Shown piece by piece: positions 34,713-43,680 of a stretch of 64,000 bases of DNA (position 1 is the stretch's first letter; every line of letters starts with the position of its first letter). The notes beneath the pieces were generated by a model. It had not been told where the DNA came from. It did no database searches and worked only from the letters and a program-made list of their open reading frames with translations. The stretch is from an uncultured Granulosicoccaceae bacterium. Lineage in GTDB: Bacteria > Pseudomonadota > Gammaproteobacteria > Granulosicoccales > Granulosicoccaceae. Both the position numbers and the translations under genes were made by a program. The stretch is taken from assembly GCA_938041955.1 (NCBI GenBank), contig CALISD010000025.1:1-64000 (forward strand). Reading direction: 5' to 3'.

Positions 34713-36680
34713 CTATTGCGACAACTCAACCCGATCTTTGAAATATGCTAACGCTTCCGGATTCATAAGTGCTTCCTGATTTTTAATCTCCTCACCGTGA
34801 ACTACCTGCCGAACTGCCAGCTCTACAATTTTACCGCTTTTAGTTCGTGGAATATCAGCCACCGTTAAGATCACGGCCGGCACATGGCGTGGTGTACAGT
34901 TTGATCTTATTTTGGTCTTAATTTTGGTTTGCAGATCCTCGTCCAGTGTAACGCCATCACGAAGTCGAACAAACAGCACTACTCGTACATCTGACTCCCA
35001 GATCTGACCAATCACCAACGACTCTACCACCTCGTCTAATTGCTCTACCTGACGATAAATCTCCGCGGTACCTATGCGAACTCCACCCGGGTTCAGTACA
35101 GCATCAGAACGCCCGTGAATAATCATACTGCCTCGATCGGTTAACTCTACGAAGTCACCATGGCACCAGGTGTTTTCGTACTTGGCAAAATAGGCATCAT
35201 GGTACTTCGACCCGTCATCATCATTCCAAAAGCCGATTGGCATACTGGGAAATACATTGGCACAGACCAACTCGCCTTTTTCAGCGCGCAATGAATGTCC
35301 TTCATCATCATATACATCTACATCCATCGCTAGCATTCGACACTGCAACTCGCCACGATGCACGGGCAATGTTGGATTGCCACCGACAAAGCAGGCAAGA
35401 ATGTCGGTACCGCCTGAGACAGAAGACAGGCACACGTCTGTTTTTACTTTTTCATACACAAAAGAAAAACTTTCAGGTGACAGTGGAGAACCTGTTGAAA
35501 GAACAGATTTCACCGATGACAGATCATGCGATATCGCAGGCGTGAGCCCGGCTTTATTTACCGCATCAATGTACTTCGCTGAGGTGCCGAATATATTGAT
35601 CTTTTCATCATCAATGTAATCAAATAACACGTTGCCGTCCGGGTAGAACGGTGAGCCGTCATAAAGCATTAGTGTGACTTCACTGGCCAGCGCCGTGACC
35701 AGCCAATTCCACATCATCCAACCGCAAGTGGTGAAGTAGAAAAGGCGCTCACCGGGCTTCGCATCACAGTGCAGCCGGTGTTCTTTGAGATGTTGTAACA
35801 GAGTACCTCCAGCACCGTGAACGATACACTTAGGCACGCCTGTCGTACCGGAGGAATACATAATGTACAACGGGTGATCAAACGGGAGCTGTTCGAATTC
35901 AAGCTTCGCATCAGAAAACGCTTCCAGTGCCTCATTATATGCCACTGCCGGCTTATCCAGTGTAGCAGTGCTTAGCTCGTCCGTAGACACCAAAACCACC
36001 TGACGAACTGTGGGTAGCGCTTCTAATATGGCATTAACCTTGTCAATACACTGGTGAAATTTTCCGTTGTAATAATAACCATCACAAGCAATCACCACTG
36101 TCGGCTCGATTTGTCCGAATCTATCTGTTACCCCACGCACGCCAAAATCCGGTGAACAGGAAGACCATACAGCACCGATACTTACCGCCGCCAACATAGC
36201 CACTACGGTTTCAGGAACATTGGGCATAATCGCTGCCACCCGATCTCCGGGTTTTACACCTGCCTGCCTGAAGGATGCCGCCAGCGCCGCAGTGTGTTGG
36301 TGTAACTCATCGAAACTTAACGAGCGTTGCTTCTTATCTTCACCACGAAATAAGATAGCGGTTTCTTCGCCTTTTTTACGTAGAAGGTTTTCTGCAAAAT
36401 TTAACCGTGCCTGCGGAAACCATTTGGCGCCGGGTATTTGATCAGGATTATCGACTATGCGTTCGCCCTTGGTTTCTGCAACTACATTGCTAAAATCCCA
36501 AAAATCTGACCAGAACAACTCTTTGTTCTCTACAGACCAACGATGCAGGGCTTTATACGCACTTACAGGATCAGTGCTATCAACTGCCAGGCCATACTTA
36601 GCGGAAACCAGATCGGTAAATCGTGTGATGTTCGCATCACGGATTCTATCTGCAGACGGTTGCCAAAGTAATTCATTCAT
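34713..36680 (-). CDS. Acetoacetyl-CoA synthetase
   Basis: Encodes 655 residues, the expected length for acetoacetate-CoA ligase (AMP- and PPi-forming). The N-terminal region NELLWQPSADRIRDANITRF and FWDFSNVVAE match the ACAS-N segment of this family. The ATP motif YIMYSSGTTGVPKCIVHGAGG is complete, WMMWNWLVTAL is typical of acetoacetyl-CoA synthetases, and RSDAVLNPGGVRIGTAEIYRQV is the hinge (A8) motif. The C-terminal PRTKSGKIVELAVRQVVHG holds the catalytic lysine. It activates acetoacetate for thiolytic cleavage or polymer and leucine metabolism in the cytosol. It is the last gene of the leftward ligase/transport island, 34 bases past the PaaK-like gene. Confidence 0.93.
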   Translation of the reverse strand: MNELLWQPSADRIRDANITRFTDLVSAKYGLAVDSTDPVSAYKALHRWSVENKELFWSDFWDFSNVVAETKGERIVDNPDQIPGAKWFPQARLNFAENLLRKKGEETAILFRGEDKKQRSLSFDELHQHTAALAASFRQAGVKPGDRVAAIMPNVPETVVAMLAAVSIGAVWSSCSPDFGVRGVTDRFGQIEPTVVIACDGYYYNGKFHQCIDKVNAILEALPTVRQVVLVSTDELSTATLDKPAVAYNEALEAFSDAKLEFEQLPFDHPLYIMYSSGTTGVPKCIVHGAGGTLLQHLKEHRLHCDAKPGERLFYFTTCGWMMWNWLVTALASEVTLMLYDGSPFYPDGNVLFDYIDDEKINIFGTSAKYIDAVNKAGLTPAISHDLSSVKSVLSTGSPLSPESFSFVYEKVKTDVCLSSVSGGTDILACFVGGNPTLPVHRGELQCRMLAMDVDVYDDEGHSLRAEKGELVCANVFPSMPIGFWNDDDGSKYHDAYFAKYENTWCHGDFVELTDRGSMIIHGRSDAVLNPGGVRIGTAEIYRQVEQLDEVVESLVIGQIWESDVRVVLFVRLRDGVTLDEDLQTKIKTKIRSNCTPRHVPAVILTVADIPRTKSGKIVELAVRQVVHGEEIKNQEALMNPEALAYFKDRVELSQ

Positions 36681-36714
36681 AATGTAAACTAGGGTTGGTT
36701 AGCAGAATCGCCAG

Positions 36715-37953
36715 CTATTCGTAGCTACGCACATCGTCAATCACTTTACCGTCAGATGCCAGTGCACCATTTTCCACAAAGCTCACCTCACCGCGTAACT
36801 TGCAGACTTCCTTAAGGCTGACACGAATGGCGTCTGCCAGTGATTCATCTTGCCGTGTTGTTTCACAACACAGTGTCATGGAATCATTAACGCCTTCACG
36901 ATCCACTACCAAACGCGCCTTTTGAATTTCAGGGTGTCGCTTTACCACGGCCGCAACTTGCTCCGGCCTGACAAACATCCCCTTGACCTTGGTGGTTTGA
37001 TCTGCGCGCCCCATCCAACCCGCAATCCTCATATTGGTACGACCACAAGGACTGATACCAGGCATTATTTTCGACATATCTCCCGTCGCAAACCGGACTA
37101 ATGGATAGTCCTTGGAAAAACTGGTGACGAGTATTTCTCCCACCTCACCTTCTGCGACCGGATCACCCGTACCTGGTGTAACAATTTCTACCAGTATATT
37201 TTCATCGATAATCAAACCCTCACGCGCGTGTGATTCGTAAGCTATGGTGCCGACATCAGCTGTGCCATAGAACTGCAATACATCTACCCCGTGTTCGGAC
37301 AATGTTGCTCGCAATGAAGGCGGAAGTGCTTCACCACCCACCAAGCCTCTTTTAATACATGATATATCTGCACCTTTTTCAGCCGCTTTATCGATAAGGA
37401 TTTTCAAAAACGACGGAGTGCCGCAATAAACATTTGGCTGCAGATCTACAATTGCTTCTACCTGTAATTCGGTTTGACCAATGCCAGCCGGAAACACACC
37501 GCAGCCTATCGCGCGTGCGCCTGACTCAATCATAAAGCCGGCGGGTGTAAAGTGATAAGAGAGCGTATTGTGGATTAAATCGCCTGCCCGCACTCCCGCT
37601 GCATATAACGCACGGCCTGTGCGCCAATAGTCCGGCCCCTCGCCTTCGGGTTCATACACTGGCCCGGGAGACGCATAAACACGAACCATTGACCCGGCCT
37701 TGGCAGAAGCCAATCCACCGAACGGTCGCGCTGTTGCCTGGCGGGTCATGAGATCTGATTTTCGAGTGACTGGAAGTGATGCCAGTAATTCAACAGAGGT
37801 AATTGAAGCAGCATCAACATCAGCGAGTATCTCTGCATACGCAGTGGTGGACGTCTTAGCGTGCGCTATCTGCTTTGGCAGCTCCATCTGCAAAGTCAAA
37901 GAGCGAGTCATTTCATCACGTGTTTCGAGTTTGTCGAAGTAGTCAGCGGTCAT
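36715..37953 (-). CDS. Phenylacetate-CoA ligase-like (PaaK-family) enzyme
   Basis: Encodes 412 residues with AGGG six bases before the ATG. The PaaK-type adenylating fold is visible: PVTRKSDLMTRQ at the start of the core, MVRVYASPGPVYEPEGEG in place of the classic SSGTTG loop, YGTADVGTIAYESHAREG, and RFATGDMSKIMPG with WMGRADQTTKVKGMFVRPEQVAAVV. It forms an acyl-AMP and then an acyl-CoA, usually of an aromatic acid. The ATP-loop (ASPGPV for SSGTTG) is atypical, so activity may differ from true PaaK. It lies between livF and acetoacetyl-CoA synthetase on the same strand, with a 474-base gap upstream. Confidence 0.84.
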   Translation of the reverse strand: MTADYFDKLETRDEMTRSLTLQMELPKQIAHAKTSTTAYAEILADVDAASITSVELLASLPVTRKSDLMTRQATARPFGGLASAKAGSMVRVYASPGPVYEPEGEGPDYWRTGRALYAAGVRAGDLIHNTLSYHFTPAGFMIESGARAIGCGVFPAGIGQTELQVEAIVDLQPNVYCGTPSFLKILIDKAAEKGADISCIKRGLVGGEALPPSLRATLSEHGVDVLQFYGTADVGTIAYESHAREGLIIDENILVEIVTPGTGDPVAEGEVGEILVTSFSKDYPLVRFATGDMSKIMPGISPCGRTNMRIAGWMGRADQTTKVKGMFVRPEQVAAVVKRHPEIQKARLVVDREGVNDSMTLCCETTRQDESLADAIRVSLKEVCKLRGEVSFVENGALASDGKVIDDVRSYE

Positions 37954-38427
37954 GCGAATCCCTGAGTAATTAATGCGTTAAGTATACTTGCGTACTGCTT
38001 GTCATGGAAACGGAGATGCGAAGCCACTGAGAAAATGGATGCAGCCTGCTGACATTCCGGGTTCAGGGATTGATCGACCTGACAATGCACACCGATAGCA
38101 CATCATACTTGGCTTGCTTCTCCACAGGAACATTGGCGGATGCGCTTTTCGCTTATGCCCTTACGATTCACGCTATTTTTGTAGAGAGACATAAACGCCG
38201 GGCACATCCGTATTTTGCTCGGTAAGGCAGCAACAATGGGGAGTCAAGATGTCCGTGACACGCTACACGCACACTAGCGCGTTAGATTTCAGTTGTGATT
38301 GGGCGAGGTATAAGTGTCCTACGGACTTGGTTTTTGCCGTACTGCCCTACACAGCCTGGCTACCAGACAAGCATGACCTTAGCGTCGGTATCCGTTGAAA
38401 TAAGCAGGTGTAGTCCGGAAGGTTGTC
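37954..38427. other. Spacer between livF and the PaaK-like gene
   Basis: A 474-base gap on an otherwise compact strand, so a separate promoter for the PaaK-like and acetoacetyl-CoA synthetase genes is likely. No hairpin or known repeat was identified. Confidence 0.45.
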
Positions 38428-39276
38428 TTACGAGAGCCATCTTTTGCGACGTTTGTAGTGCTTTACATCACGGAAGCTGCGCTTGGACCCTTCACTCACA
38501 CCAAGATAGAATTCTTTGACATCTGCGTTATCCCGAAGCTCACTGGCAGCACCATCCATCACTACGCGTCCTGACTCCAAAATATATCCGTAGTGGGCGT
38601 AACGAAGCGCTATGTTGGTGTTCTGCTCAGCAAGTAAAAAGGAAACCCCTTCATCTTCATTGAGTCTTTTTACGTTTTCAAAAATCTCTTCCACCAGCTG
38701 TGGCGCCAGCCCCATGGATGGCTCATCAAGCAGTATAGTTTCTGGATTTGCTAGCAATGCGCGCCCGATAGCACACATCTGCTGTTCACCGCCTGAGGTA
38801 TAACCGGCAAGTGATTTACGTCTGTCACGCAGACGTGGAAAGTAGGTGTAGACCATATCGAGGTCTCGCTTGACTGCGGCCTTACCGTCTTTACGCGTAT
38901 AGGCACCGGTGAGCAGGTTATCTTCAATGGTTAGGTGTTCAAAGCAATGACGACCTTCCATCACCTGTATTACACCGCGCTTCACCAACTCTTCCGGACT
39001 CAATGAATCAATTGCTGTACCGCGATAGAGGATAGACCCCTTGGTCACTACCCCCCGCTCGGAATGCAATAAATTGGATATCGCTTTCAGCGTGGTGGTT
39101 TTACCTGCACCGTTGCCACCAAGGAGTGCAGTAATACCACCTTTCGGCACACTCAGACTTACCCCTTTCAATACAAGAATTACATGGTTATAAATAACTT
39201 CAATGTTATTTACTTCCAATAGCGCTTCTGTTTGATCCTGCGCGGTTGTTTCAGACGCCATGGCAGCGGTATTCAT
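38428..39276 (-). CDS. Branched-chain-type ABC transporter ATPase, LivF-like
   Basis: Encodes 282 residues. Walker A is GGNGAGKTTT, the signature TSGGEQQMCAIGRALL, Walker B ILLDEPSMGLAP, and the H-loop region FLLAEQNTN, all in the LivF pattern (DEPSMGLAP and EQN are typical). The C-terminus is extended by RSFRDVKHYKRRKRWLS, a basic tail that normal LivF lacks but that is frequent in the ATPases paired with acyl-CoA ligases. Its product forms the cytoplasmic motor with LivG. It follows the binding-protein gene by 68 bases across a hairpin. The substrate is set by the binding protein, probably an organic or aromatic acid. Confidence 0.92.
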   Translation of the reverse strand: MNTAAMASETTAQDQTEALLEVNNIEVIYNHVILVLKGVSLSVPKGGITALLGGNGAGKTTTLKAISNLLHSERGVVTKGSILYRGTAIDSLSPEELVKRGVIQVMEGRHCFEHLTIEDNLLTGAYTRKDGKAAVKRDLDMVYTYFPRLRDRRKSLAGYTSGGEQQMCAIGRALLANPETILLDEPSMGLAPQLVEEIFENVKRLNEDEGVSFLLAEQNTNIALRYAHYGYILESGRVVMDGAASELRDNADVKEFYLGVSEGSKRSFRDVKHYKRRKRWLS

Positions 39277-39309
39277 AATGTGTTTCTTATATTTATGGCC
39301 GATGCAAAA

Positions 39310-39333
39310 ACTACCCCCGAAACCGGGGGTAGT
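39310..39333 (-). promoter_or_regulatory. Intercistronic terminator-like hairpin after the binding-protein gene
   Basis: A perfect 10-base stem ACTACCCCCG / CGGGGGTAGT with a four-base loop, followed on the transcript by five U residues. Position and form suggest partial termination or 3' protection just after the binding-protein gene, before livF. Confidence 0.68.
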
Positions 39334-39344
39334 GATTTAGTGCT

Positions 39345-40634
39345 TTACGCGCACTCTTGCAATTCAATTTTGCTTTCTTCGGCAAAAGCATTGCTGTCTT
39401 CGTCAATTAACGGCTGAATGATCTCCATATCAGAAGGCTCAAAATCAGAAATCAATTTCCACTCGCCAGCACCTGCATCCCACTGTTGCATCGCGCCAAG
39501 ACCAGGGCCACCGTGATTTTTACAATCAACCGTGAACTCAGGACCAAAGCCCGCCATACCCAGTGATTCCATCTTTGCAGCATCCATCACAAGCGCTTCC
39601 ATTCCATCACGCATCTGCGCTGCGTTGATATCTGCAGTACCGTGAATTCCCTGTGCGGTTTTCGCAGCTTCTACCGCCAGCATTGCCGCGTACATACCAC
39701 GGTTGTAGAGCACAGTACCGACCTGATCACCAGCACCCGCAGCCTTACCTGCATCAACCACGTGCTTTTGGATGTCATCAAATACCGGGAAGTCGCTACC
39801 CACTGCGTGGAAGGTCAATGCTTTATAGCCATTGGCCTTAGCACCTGCAGGGATCACATCATTCTCAGAGCCTGACCACCAGATACCAATGAAGTTTTCC
39901 ATTGGATAACCAATGTTAACCGCTTCCTGAATGGCGACCTGATTCATCACACCCCAACCCCACATCAATACATAGTCAGGACGAGTACGACGAATTTGCA
40001 GCCACTGTGACTTTTGCTCCTGACCCGGGTGATCTACAGGCACTTCAGCTAATTTGAAACCATGCTTTGCAGACAACTCGTTAAGCGTTCGGATGGGCTC
40101 TTTGCCATAGGCTGAGTTGTGGTAAACCAAAGCAACGTTTTTGCCTTTAATATCGCCACCATTTTCACTAAGTATGTGATTGATCGCGTGTGAAGCACCA
40201 TCCCAGTAGTTTGCCGGGTAGTTAAATACGTTGCTGAACACGGTACCATTCTTTGCAGAAGTACGACCGTAACCCATGGTGTGCATTGGTATGCCATCAG
40301 CGGTGACCTTCGGGATCAACTGATAAGTGATACCCGTAGAGAGCGGTTGATACACTAACGGGTTTTCGCCTTTGGTCGACTCGTAGCACTCAACACCCTT
40401 TTGTGTGTTGTAGCCGGTTTCGCATTCGATGACTTTGGCAGGTATTCCGCCAATACCACCATCTCTTTCATTAACCAGCGTGAAGTAGTCAGCATAGCCA
40501 TCCGCGAATGGAATGCCGTTAGCGCCATAAGCACCGGTACGGTAGCTAAGCGACGGAAAGACCAAATCGGCCATTGCCGCTGTTGAAGCCAGTGAAGTGA
40601 TCAATGCCACTCCAACGATTTTTAACGGATTCAT
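39345..40634 (-). CDS. ABC transporter substrate-binding protein, Leu/Ile/Val-type fold
   Basis: Encodes 429 residues with a signal peptide (VGVALITSLASTAAMAD), thus periplasmic. The fold is that of the peripla_BP_6 group: LVFPSLSYRTGAYGANGIPFADG at the mature end, KNVALVYHNSAYGKEPIRTL, RRTRPDYVLMWGWGVMNQVAIQEA, and VGTVLYNRGMYAAMLAVEAAK. It resembles the binding proteins of ligase-linked ABC clusters rather than classical LivJ/LivK. The ligand is probably an aromatic or short organic acid, which cannot be named. It is central in the operon, between livM and livF, and is followed by a hairpin. Confidence 0.9.
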   Translation of the reverse strand: MNPLKIVGVALITSLASTAAMADLVFPSLSYRTGAYGANGIPFADGYADYFTLVNERDGGIGGIPAKVIECETGYNTQKGVECYESTKGENPLVYQPLSTGITYQLIPKVTADGIPMHTMGYGRTSAKNGTVFSNVFNYPANYWDGASHAINHILSENGGDIKGKNVALVYHNSAYGKEPIRTLNELSAKHGFKLAEVPVDHPGQEQKSQWLQIRRTRPDYVLMWGWGVMNQVAIQEAVNIGYPMENFIGIWWSGSENDVIPAGAKANGYKALTFHAVGSDFPVFDDIQKHVVDAGKAAGAGDQVGTVLYNRGMYAAMLAVEAAKTAQGIHGTADINAAQMRDGMEALVMDAAKMESLGMAGFGPEFTVDCKNHGGPGLGAMQQWDAGAGEWKLISDFEPSDMEIIQPLIDEDSNAFAEESKIELQECA

Positions 40635-40675
40635 TTATTCTATCCTCAGTAAAAACATCAAACTTGTGAAAATCC

Positions 40676-41752
40676 CTAATGTGGGAATGGCCACAACAAA
40701 AACTTGTCTTTGGCTAATCGCCACAACTGCGCTAAACCGTGAGGCTCCGCGATCAAGAACAAAACGATTAACCCACCGACGACCATAAATTCAATATGGA
40801 CCGCAATATCGGTTGGCCAACCCAGCCAGTTAACCATAATGTTCTTCAGTAATACAGGTACCAGTACCAGGAAGGCGGCACCAGCGAAACTGCCGAAAAT
40901 TGAGCCTAAACCGCCGATGATGATCATAAACAGCACCAGAAAGGACTGAGTGATGCCGAATGCCTCACCCACTTCAACCGCCCCCAGATAAACCGAGAAG
41001 AACAACGCGCCGGCAACACCGATAAAAAACGACGAAACGGCGAATGCTGAAAGCTTACTCTTGAGCGGATTCACACCGATGATTTCCGCCGCAATGTCCA
41101 TGTCACGAATGGCCATCCAGCTTCGGCCTAAACGTCCGCGCGTCAGGTTACGTGCAACCCAGGCCAGCAGTACCAGAAAGGTAAGACAAAATAGATATCT
41201 GACAGGAGCATCGGCATTGGGGCCGGTCACTGCGAAGCCAAACATTGAACGCTCGGGTGCACTGATTTGGCCAGACGCTGAATTGTTGTAAAACCAGGGC
41301 ACTTTATTAAACAGCCAGACGAGAAAAAACTGTGCTGCAAGCGTGGCCACAGCCAGGTAAAACCCTTTGATGCGCAGCGACGGAATACCAAACAACATAC
41401 CGACCGCCGCAGTGATAACACCGGACAATAAAACCACGATAAAGATATTCAAGTCTGGAAACGCAGTCATGATTTTATAGCAGGCGTAAGCACCGACCGC
41501 TAGAAAGCCGCCTGTTCCAAGCGATACCTGACCACAATAGCCGGTTAAAATATTTAACCCGAGAGAAGCGATTGCATAGATGAGAAACGGCAACATCACC
41601 GCGCTTGTCCAGTAGTCGTTTATAAAAAACGGCACCACCAGAAAGGCAATCGCCAATACGATGTAATAGCCCCAACGATCCTGCTTAAGCGGGAAAGTTT
41701 GAATATCATCCCGATACGTTGTTTTGAAATCACCTGCCTGCCGATAGAACAT
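40676..41752 (-). CDS. Branched-chain-type ABC permease, LivM-like
   Basis: Encodes 358 residues with about ten membrane helices. LNILTGYCGQVSLGTGGFLAVGAYACY is the LivM family's first coupling region, and NPLKSKLSAFAVSSFFIGVAGALFFSV with MIIIGGLGSIFGSFAGAAFL the second. The N-terminus has a short cytosolic lead (FKTTYRDDIQTFPLKQDRWG). It forms the inner-membrane pore with LivH. It is 11 bases downstream of livH and 41 before the binding-protein gene, so the genes are cotranscribed. Confidence 0.93.
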   Translation of the reverse strand: MFYRQAGDFKTTYRDDIQTFPLKQDRWGYYIVLAIAFLVVPFFINDYWTSAVMLPFLIYAIASLGLNILTGYCGQVSLGTGGFLAVGAYACYKIMTAFPDLNIFIVVLLSGVITAAVGMLFGIPSLRIKGFYLAVATLAAQFFLVWLFNKVPWFYNNSASGQISAPERSMFGFAVTGPNADAPVRYLFCLTFLVLLAWVARNLTRGRLGRSWMAIRDMDIAAEIIGVNPLKSKLSAFAVSSFFIGVAGALFFSVYLGAVEVGEAFGITQSFLVLFMIIIGGLGSIFGSFAGAAFLVLVPVLLKNIMVNWLGWPTDIAVHIEFMVVGGLIVLFLIAEPHGLAQLWRLAKDKFLLWPFPH

Positions 41753-41763
41753 AGATCTCTCCC

Positions 41764-42765
41764 CTAAACCCGCTCGATTATTTTGTCACCGAACAAACCT
41801 TGCGGTCGGAACACAAGAAAGAACAATGCAAGTACGTAGGCAAACCAGTTCTCGGTAGCACCACCGATCAGTGGTCCAATTGAGTACTCAAATAGTTTCT
41901 CACCCACACCAATGATCAGGCCACCGATAATCGCACCCGGGATGGAGGTGAAACCACCAAGAATTAACACTGGCAGTGCCTTAAGTGCTATCAGTGACAG
42001 GGAAAATTGTACGCCGGATTTCGACCCCCACATCACCCCGGCGACCATAGCCACTACTCCGGCGATGCACCACGTGATAACCCAAATTTTGCGTAGGCTG
42101 ATACCCACTGACAAGGCGGCTTGATGATCATCAGCCACAGCACGCAGCGCACGACCAGTTTTGGTGTATTGACTGAACAAACTTAAGGTAATCACAAGCG
42201 CAAGCGCTACCAAAGCAGCCACCATATCGAGTTTATCCAGATACATGCCGTAGTACTCGCTGCCCTCAGCCGCCCACTTGAGCGTGTATTCTTCCAGTGC
42301 CAGCGACGCCCCCTGGGGCAGTCCGACATCAAGGGTTTTAATCTCTGAACCCCACATCAGATCACCAAAACCTTCCATGAAGTAGGCAAGACCAATGGTG
42401 GCCATAAAAAGGATAATGGGTTCCTGATTCACCAGGTGCTTTAACACCAGCCGCTCAACCAGTATGGCAAAGATAATCATCACCACGACGGTGAGTAATA
42501 TCGCCACAATGGCCGGCAACTGCCATCCAAAGTGATGGATGTGGGTGCCGAAGATCGCATTGATCAGGTGCGAGAACGGCACTTGTCCGTTTTGAATGCC
42601 GACCAGTGTCATCGCGGCAAACAGCGCCATGACACCCTGGGCATAGTTAAATATACCGGACGCTTTGAAGATCAGTACAAAACCCAGAGCCACCAGTGAA
42701 TACATGACGCCGGCCATCAGACCGTTCAGTATCACTTCAATTGTATATAGGACGTCAGGCGACAT
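41764..42765 (-). CDS. Branched-chain-type ABC permease, LivH-like
   Basis: Encodes 333 residues with about eight membrane helices. LNGLMAGVMYSLVALGFVLIFKASGIFNYAQGVMALFAA is the family's opening. RAVADDHQAALSVGISLRKIWVITWCIAGVVAMVAGVMWG contains the coupling helix, and VLILGGFTSIPGAIIGGLIIGVGEKLFEYSIGP the last conserved block. It pairs with LivM in the inner membrane. An insert of some 30 residues (GSEIKTLDVGLPQGASLALEEYTL) lies in an outside loop. Together with livG upstream (46 bases) and livM downstream it belongs to the same operon. Confidence 0.93.
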   Translation of the reverse strand: MSPDVLYTIEVILNGLMAGVMYSLVALGFVLIFKASGIFNYAQGVMALFAAMTLVGIQNGQVPFSHLINAIFGTHIHHFGWQLPAIVAILLTVVVMIIFAILVERLVLKHLVNQEPIILFMATIGLAYFMEGFGDLMWGSEIKTLDVGLPQGASLALEEYTLKWAAEGSEYYGMYLDKLDMVAALVALALVITLSLFSQYTKTGRALRAVADDHQAALSVGISLRKIWVITWCIAGVVAMVAGVMWGSKSGVQFSLSLIALKALPVLILGGFTSIPGAIIGGLIIGVGEKLFEYSIGPLIGGATENWFAYVLALFFLVFRPQGLFGDKIIERV

Positions 42766-42811
42766 ATCTGGTCTTCTGTAATCTAGTCATTTCTTTCCCT
42801 ACTCGCATACC

Positions 42812-43621
42812 TTACTCATGAGGGACACCGAGATAGGCATCAATTACCGCCTGATTGTTGCGAATTTCTTCCGGCGTGCCATCACCTATTTTCTTGCCGT
42901 AGTCGAGCACGACAAGACGGTCAGAGATATCCATAACCACTCCCATGTCGTGTTCAATAATCGCAATGGTAGTTCCGAATTCGCTTTGAACGTCGAGAAT
43001 GAAGCGCGACATGTCTTCTTTTTCCTCAACGTTCATCCCTGCCATCGGTTCATCAAGTAATAACAACACCGGTTCAGCAGCCAACGCTCTACCTAGCTCA
43101 ACCCGTTTTTGCAAACCATAAGGCAAACGTCCGACAGGTGTTTTACGAATTGACTGAATCTCTAGAAAATCAATAATTTCTTCAACGTAGCGTCGATTTT
43201 TTATTTCTTCTTTTTCCGCCGCACCTCGCCAGATCGCCTGACTTAGCATGTTCGCACTCATGTGCGTAGAACGCCCGGTCATGATGTTGTCAAGCGTTGA
43301 CATACCTTTAAACAGCGCGATATTTTGAAACGTACGTGCAATACCCTGATGGGCAATCTGGTGAGGCTTTATGCCTTTGCGTTTTTCACCGCAGTACCAG
43401 ACTTCACCGACCTGCGGATGATAAAAGCCATTAATGACATTAAGCATTGATGACTTGCCGGCCCCATTTGGACCAATGATGGCACGCACTTCACCTCTTT
43501 GAATATCAAACGACACATCAGTCAGCGCTTTCACACCACCAAATGACAGCGAGATATTTTCGATACGCAGCAGTTCAGCACCCGGCTCGATACCGCTTGC
43601 CATCTTTGTACCGTAATTCAT
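42812..43621 (-). CDS. Branched-chain-type ABC transporter ATPase, LivG-like
   Basis: Encodes 269 residues. Walker A is GPNGAGKSSMLNVINGFY, followed by the LivG-type ARTFQNIALFKGMSTLDNIMTGR. The signature is LPYGLQKRVELGRALA (a variation of LSYGQQR usual in LivG), Walker B LLLLDEPMAGMNVEEKEDM, and the H-loop IAIIEHDMGVVMDISDR. It is a cytoplasmic partner of LivF. It is 59 bases downstream of the long-chain-type ligase and first of the transporter genes. The MNVEEKEDM segment typifies ATPases encoded next to AMP-dependent ligases. Confidence 0.93.
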   Translation of the reverse strand: MNYGTKMASGIEPGAELLRIENISLSFGGVKALTDVSFDIQRGEVRAIIGPNGAGKSSMLNVINGFYHPQVGEVWYCGEKRKGIKPHQIAHQGIARTFQNIALFKGMSTLDNIMTGRSTHMSANMLSQAIWRGAAEKEEIKNRRYVEEIIDFLEIQSIRKTPVGRLPYGLQKRVELGRALAAEPVLLLLDEPMAGMNVEEKEDMSRFILDVQSEFGTTIAIIEHDMGVVMDISDRLVVLDYGKKIGDGTPEEIRNNQAVIDAYLGVPHE

Positions 43622-43680
43622 GCGATCGCCAAAGACGTATACGCCGAACCGGTGCTAATTGCATCAAGAACTATTTTCAT

